Of a stretch of 64,000 nucleotides of DNA, positions 61,060 through 64,000 are shown in pieces. The stretch is from assembly GCA_947474715.1 (NCBI GenBank), contig CANJJT010000008.1, positions 15,511 to 79,510 on the forward strand. Reading direction: 5' to 3'. The notes under the pieces are model-generated. The model saw only the letters and a program-made list of their open reading frames with translations, searched no databases and had not been told where the DNA came from. Position numbers and translations under genes: made by a program. Positions within the stretch are counted from its first letter, which is position 1. Each line of letters opens with the position of its first letter. This stretch comes from CAIYPG01 sp903864555 (GTDB taxonomy: Bacteria > Pseudomonadota > Gammaproteobacteria > Burkholderiales > SG8-39).

Positions 61060-62264
61060 TTCTTGGCCGTCGTCACAGCGGCGCCGTCATGCAGCTTGGT
61101 CGAGGGATTGAGCACCACCTTGTCGCCCGCCTTCACCCCCTCCACCTGCAACAGCTCGCCCACCTTGTTGCCGGTCTTCACCTCGACGCTGCTGACGCGC
61201 CCGTCCTTCACCACGTAGACGAGCTTGCGCCCATCGCGCTCGACCAGCGCGGCCGGCTGGATGGCAGTCACCGGCTTGCGTTCTTCGGGAGGCACGGCCT
61301 TTTCCAGCAGCGCCAGCTTGGCGCTCATGTCGGGCATCACGCGCGGATCGCGGTCGATGAAGCGCACCTTCACCGTGACCGTGGCCTTGGAACGGTCCAC
61401 CGTCGGCACGATGCGCGCCACTTCACCGGCCAGGCGCACATCGGGCAGTGCATCGAGCTGGATCTCGCAGGGCTGGCCCACTTTGACCTTGCCGATGTTC
61501 GATTCGGACACGTCCGCCTCGACTTCCAGCGTGCTCATGTCGGCAATGCTGACCACCGCGCCCTTGCTGTTCACCGCCGCCGAAAACGGCGTGATGTTAT
61601 CCCCGACATTGGCATTCTTGGTGAGCACCATGCCATCGAAGGGCGCGCGGATCTCGGTCTGCTCCACCGCCACCTCGGCGACACGGCGCGCTGCCTCGGC
61701 TGATGCAATCGCCGCCCGGCTGCTCGCCAGCACCGCCCGCGCCTTCTCCACCCGTGCCACATCGGCGTCGTTCTGCGAGGGGGCGATGTATTGCTGGGCC
61801 AGCAGTTCCTTCGAGCGCTTCAGCTGCGCCTCGGCATCGCGCAGCTCGGCGCTGGCCTGGTCCATGCCGGCCCTGGCCACATTCACCTGGGCTGCGGCCT
61901 GCGCCAGCGAAGCGCGCACGTCCCGGCTTTCCAGCCGCGCGATCACCTCGCCCGCCTTCACCTGGCTGCCCTCGAGAACGCCCAGCCATTCCAGCCGCCC
62001 CTGCGCCTTGGAAGACAGCGCCGCGCTGCGCTGCGGCACCACATAGCCCGAGGCGTTGAGAATGGTGTAGTTCTGCGAGGGCCAGGCGCTGACCACGCTC
62101 ACAGACTCGACGGCCTGAGGTGCAGCGAAGCGCATCCAGGCAAAGGCACCTGCGGCGGCGATGGCCAGCGCAATGAGCACCAGGCGCAGACGCCAGCGCG
62201 GTTTGACAGCGGGCGCGGCTCCCGAGCGGTCGATGCGCAACCGGGAGAGGTCAGTATTCGTCAT
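61056..62264 (-). CDS. HlyD/MacA-type periplasmic adaptor
   Basis: A 402-residue membrane-fusion protein with one N-terminal helix (about 27-45), a split lipoyl domain (GYVVPQRSAALSSKAQGRLE and IRAPFDGMVLTKNANVGDNI), a long alpha-helical hairpin between them, and a C-terminal barrel. It would link the MacB-like permeases to an outer-membrane channel, which is not in the window. The start at 62264 (MTNTDLSRLR) has a weak ribosome site; the frame extends 29 codons upstream. It is the first gene of the exporter operon. Confidence 0.92.
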   Translation of the reverse strand: MTNTDLSRLRIDRSGAAPAVKPRWRLRLVLIALAIAAAGAFAWMRFAAPQAVESVSVVSAWPSQNYTILNASGYVVPQRSAALSSKAQGRLEWLGVLEGSQVKAGEVIARLESRDVRASLAQAAAQVNVARAGMDQASAELRDAEAQLKRSKELLAQQYIAPSQNDADVARVEKARAVLASSRAAIASAEAARRVAEVAVEQTEIRAPFDGMVLTKNANVGDNITPFSAAVNSKGAVVSIADMSTLEVEADVSESNIGKVKVGQPCEIQLDALPDVRLAGEVARIVPTVDRSKATVTVKVRFIDRDPRVMPDMSAKLALLEKAVPPEERKPVTAIQPAALVERDGRKLVYVVKDGRVSSVEVKTGNKVGELLQVEGVKAGDKVVLNPSTKLHDGAAVTTAKK

Positions 62265-62460
62265 GAAGCGATCTTTCGGTGTTCCGTCCGGAATGCGTAT
62301 TTTTGCAGGTCTGGGGGCCAAGCCCGCATAAATTCGTGATTCATGCGTCATTCAGCGCAAAAACACCGGGACATCGCGGAACAGGTGCATCGGCACCGGG
62401 ACGTCGACACAGGGACGTCGACACAAGGAGTGCAGCAAAAGGACAAGCGAGGACAGCGGA

Positions 62461-62498
62461 ACCCGCCGGCAAGAGCGGCGCATGCATTGCCGGCGGGT
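62461..62498. terminator. Perfect 11-bp hairpin in a 325-bp intergenic region
   Basis: ACCCGCCGGCA (62461-62471) pairs with TGCCGGCGGGT (62488-62498) around a 16-base loop. It lies about 90 bp beyond the stop of the Bug gene at 62590 and before the adaptor gene, a sensible place for a terminator, though no T-tract follows. Nearby, GGGACGTCGACACA is partly repeated at 62399-62427. Nothing else was recognised between 62265 and 62589. Confidence 0.45.
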
Positions 62499-62589
62499 GC
62501 GCCATGGTCCTGCCGGACCGTCTGGTCCCTGGCAGGTCAGCACCCTGCCCCAGCCGGCCCGAACGAGCCAGCCAATCAGGGGCGACGCC

Positions 62590-63594
62590 CTACTCGGACA
62601 GCTTGATGTTGGCCGACTTGACCACCTTGCCGAAGCGGGCATGGTCGGACTTCAGGATGGCGGCAAACTGGGCAGGCGTAGTGATGTAGGGCTCCACGCC
62701 CAGATTGGCCAGTTGCTGGATGGCATCGGGCTGGCGCTGGATGCGGGTGATTTCCGCGCCGATCTTGCCGATGATGTCCGCGGGCGTGCCAGCGGGCGCC
62801 AGCATGCCGAACCAGTTGGTCGCATCGTAGCCCGGCAGCCCCGCCTCGGCAAAGGTGGGCAAATCGGGCAGCGCCGGCGCACGCGCATCACCGGCAATGG
62901 CGATGGCGCGGATCTTTCCCGTCTTGATGTGGGGCAGCAGGTTGATCAGGTTGCTGAAGGTCATCTGGATCTGCCCGCCCATGAGATCGGTCATCACCGG
63001 ACCGCCGCCCTTGTAAGGCACGTACTGGATCTTCACATCGGCCATCAGGAAGAACAGTTCGTTCACCAGGTGCTGGATGCCGCCGGAACCCACCGAGGCG
63101 GAATTGAGCTGGCCCGGCTGCGCCTTGGCCAGCGCAATCACCTCCTTGAGATTGTTGGCCGGCAGTTTCGGGTTGACCGCCAGCAGGTAGTTGCTGCGGA
63201 TCACCATGCTGATCGGGGCAAAATCGCGAAAGGCATCGTAAGGCAGGTTGGACGCCAGGTGCGGGTTGATCACGTGGCTGGCCGTGACCATGATCAGGCT
63301 GTGCCCGTCGGCCGGCGAGCGCACCAGCGCCTCGGATCCGATCACCGTATTGCCGCCCGGCCGGGTATCCAGCAGCACCTGCTGGCCCCAGGTCTCGGTC
63401 ATCTTCTGGGTGAACACCCGCGCTACGGCGCTGGTGCTGCCCCCGGCCGCGTACGGCAGGATGACACGCATCGGCTTGTTGGGAAATTGCTGCGCCGTCT
63501 GGGCACTGACGCCCTGGATCCCGCCTGCGCCGGCCGCAGCCAGCAATGCACCCATCAGCAACCGCCGTGCGCGCGTGTTCGAGTGCAATGACAT
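62590..63594 (-). CDS. Bug-family (TctC-like) periplasmic receptor
   Basis: A 334-residue Bug protein with an Arg-rich signal peptide (MSLHSNTRARRLLMGALLAA) and FPNKPMRVILPYAAGGSTSA after it. AAGGAGA precedes the ATG at 63594. It shares IQYVPYKGGGPVMTDLMGGQ and the C-terminal VVKSANIKLSE with the Bug proteins at 19449 and 23530. It appears to be transcribed alone, with an inverted-arm element about 90 bp upstream. Confidence 0.93.
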   Translation of the reverse strand: MSLHSNTRARRLLMGALLAAAGAGGIQGVSAQTAQQFPNKPMRVILPYAAGGSTSAVARVFTQKMTETWGQQVLLDTRPGGNTVIGSEALVRSPADGHSLIMVTASHVINPHLASNLPYDAFRDFAPISMVIRSNYLLAVNPKLPANNLKEVIALAKAQPGQLNSASVGSGGIQHLVNELFFLMADVKIQYVPYKGGGPVMTDLMGGQIQMTFSNLINLLPHIKTGKIRAIAIAGDARAPALPDLPTFAEAGLPGYDATNWFGMLAPAGTPADIIGKIGAEITRIQRQPDAIQQLANLGVEPYITTPAQFAAILKSDHARFGKVVKSANIKLSE

Positions 63595-63682
63595 GGTTCT
63601 TCTCCTTGATCGTTCTCGTTATTGTATGAGTGGTTCCGCACCGGCATTCGCTGGCGATGCATCGATTTCCGCATATTGCGAG

Positions 63683-63895
63683 GTTTACCCCCTTGTCAAA
63701 GGGGGCCGACTCGTGAGCGCAGCGAACGAGCGGGGGGATTTTCAACAACCGTGCTGGTCAGTCCACACAGCCAGACCTGCCTGCCAGGCTTCAAGCATGA
63801 TCGGGCATACCGGCACGATCTGAACCAGTCGGGCATGAGTCTCGTTGGCCAAAATCCCCCCGCTGGCCTGCGGCCAGTCGGCCCCCTTTGACAAG
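63683..63895 (-). repeat. Inverted-arm intergenic element, copy E (inverted, end-truncated)
   Basis: The plus-strand left arm is GTTTACCCCC with apical stem CTCGT/ACGAG; the right arm has the apical stem CTGGCC/GGCCAG and ends in CCCCCTTTGACAAGG, where the last GGGTAAAC of the end hairpin is missing. The central core reads GCCTGGCAGGCAGG on the minus strand, so this copy is inverted relative to A, C and D and is about 45 bp shorter. Confidence 0.85.
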
Positions 63896-64000
63896 GCTCT
63901 TCACCGATTTCCGGGGAGCTCATTTTTTCTCCCAAGCCGACAATCGCACCTGCCTTGCCCCCCTGAATGCGCTTTTTCCTTGCCTTGCACAAGGCAGCCA
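63896..64000. other. Window end, no gene recognised
   Basis: Begins CTCTTCACCGATTTCCGGGG, like the flank of the lone hairpin at 6.9 kb and, reversed, the flank of element C. No frame of protein character is seen in the last 100 bp. Confidence 0.4.

Overview
The window is GC-rich, densely coded DNA with no rRNA, tRNA, CRISPR or intact transposase that I could see. Eight separate Bug-type (TctC-like) periplasmic receptors, the tandem CaiB/BaiF CoA-transferases, an AtuA-like/DUF4387 pair and a B12-binding MerR regulator point to a Betaproteobacterium, most likely Burkholderiales (Alcaligenaceae or Comamonadaceae type). The genus cannot be fixed from the sequence.

Layout. 1-14.3 kb is an accessory catabolic zone: the 3' part of an AtuA-like gene with its DUF4387 partner, a tandem CoA-transferase, an SDR dehydrogenase, an MmgE/PrpD protein, two Bug receptors, a CapA-like phosphatase, a two-hotdog dehydratase and a second tandem CoA-transferase. 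14.5-18.1 kb holds a double-TM2 protein, a concentrative nucleoside transporter and a MOP/MATE-like membrane protein. 18.2-24.5 kb holds two enolase-superfamily enzymes, a metal-dependent amidohydrolase and two Bug receptors. 24.6-32.9 kb is a MoxR / DUF4175-like / DUF58 / giant VWA operon in which two normally separate VWA membrane proteins appear fused (1478 aa). 33.2-38.3 kb holds an amidase with two duplicated Bug receptors and an FMN-dependent alpha-hydroxyacid dehydrogenase.

38.5-48.6 kb is the most interesting block. A CarH/LitR-type AdoB12-binding MerR regulator is followed by a soluble diiron oxygenase/desaturase-like protein. Across a short divergent region carrying three TGTCCWGGACA palindromes lies a tightly coupled nine-gene operon: folE2, FAD amine oxidase, DUF1365, CFA-synthase-like methyltransferase, chalcone-isomerase-like, GPH/MFS transporter, DUF3833 lipoprotein, SDR and NTF2-like. 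This resembles light- or singlet-oxygen-responsive lipid-modification clusters of other Proteobacteria.

49-50.5 kb is a decay zone with remnants of a LigJ-like amidohydrolase and an FtsH-like protease. 50.7-55.5 kb carries a 2-hydroxyacid dehydrogenase, a 24-residue membrane peptide, a Bug receptor, an ion channel with RCK domains and an aldo/keto reductase. 55.5-62.3 kb is a MacAB-like ABC exporter operon (adaptor, ATPase, two permeases) with a PAS protein between the permeases and an ADP/ATP-translocase-like carrier at its end. An eighth Bug gene closes the window.

Four families of non-coding repeats are visible: (i) 255-260 bp elements with long inverted arms ending in CCCCCTTGTCAAAGGGGG (four copies plus a lone hairpin); (ii) AT-rich elements of exactly 56 bp (four copies); (iii) AGAGYGCCTAA-ended elements (two loci); (iv) a single 186-bp element with 21-bp inverted ends.
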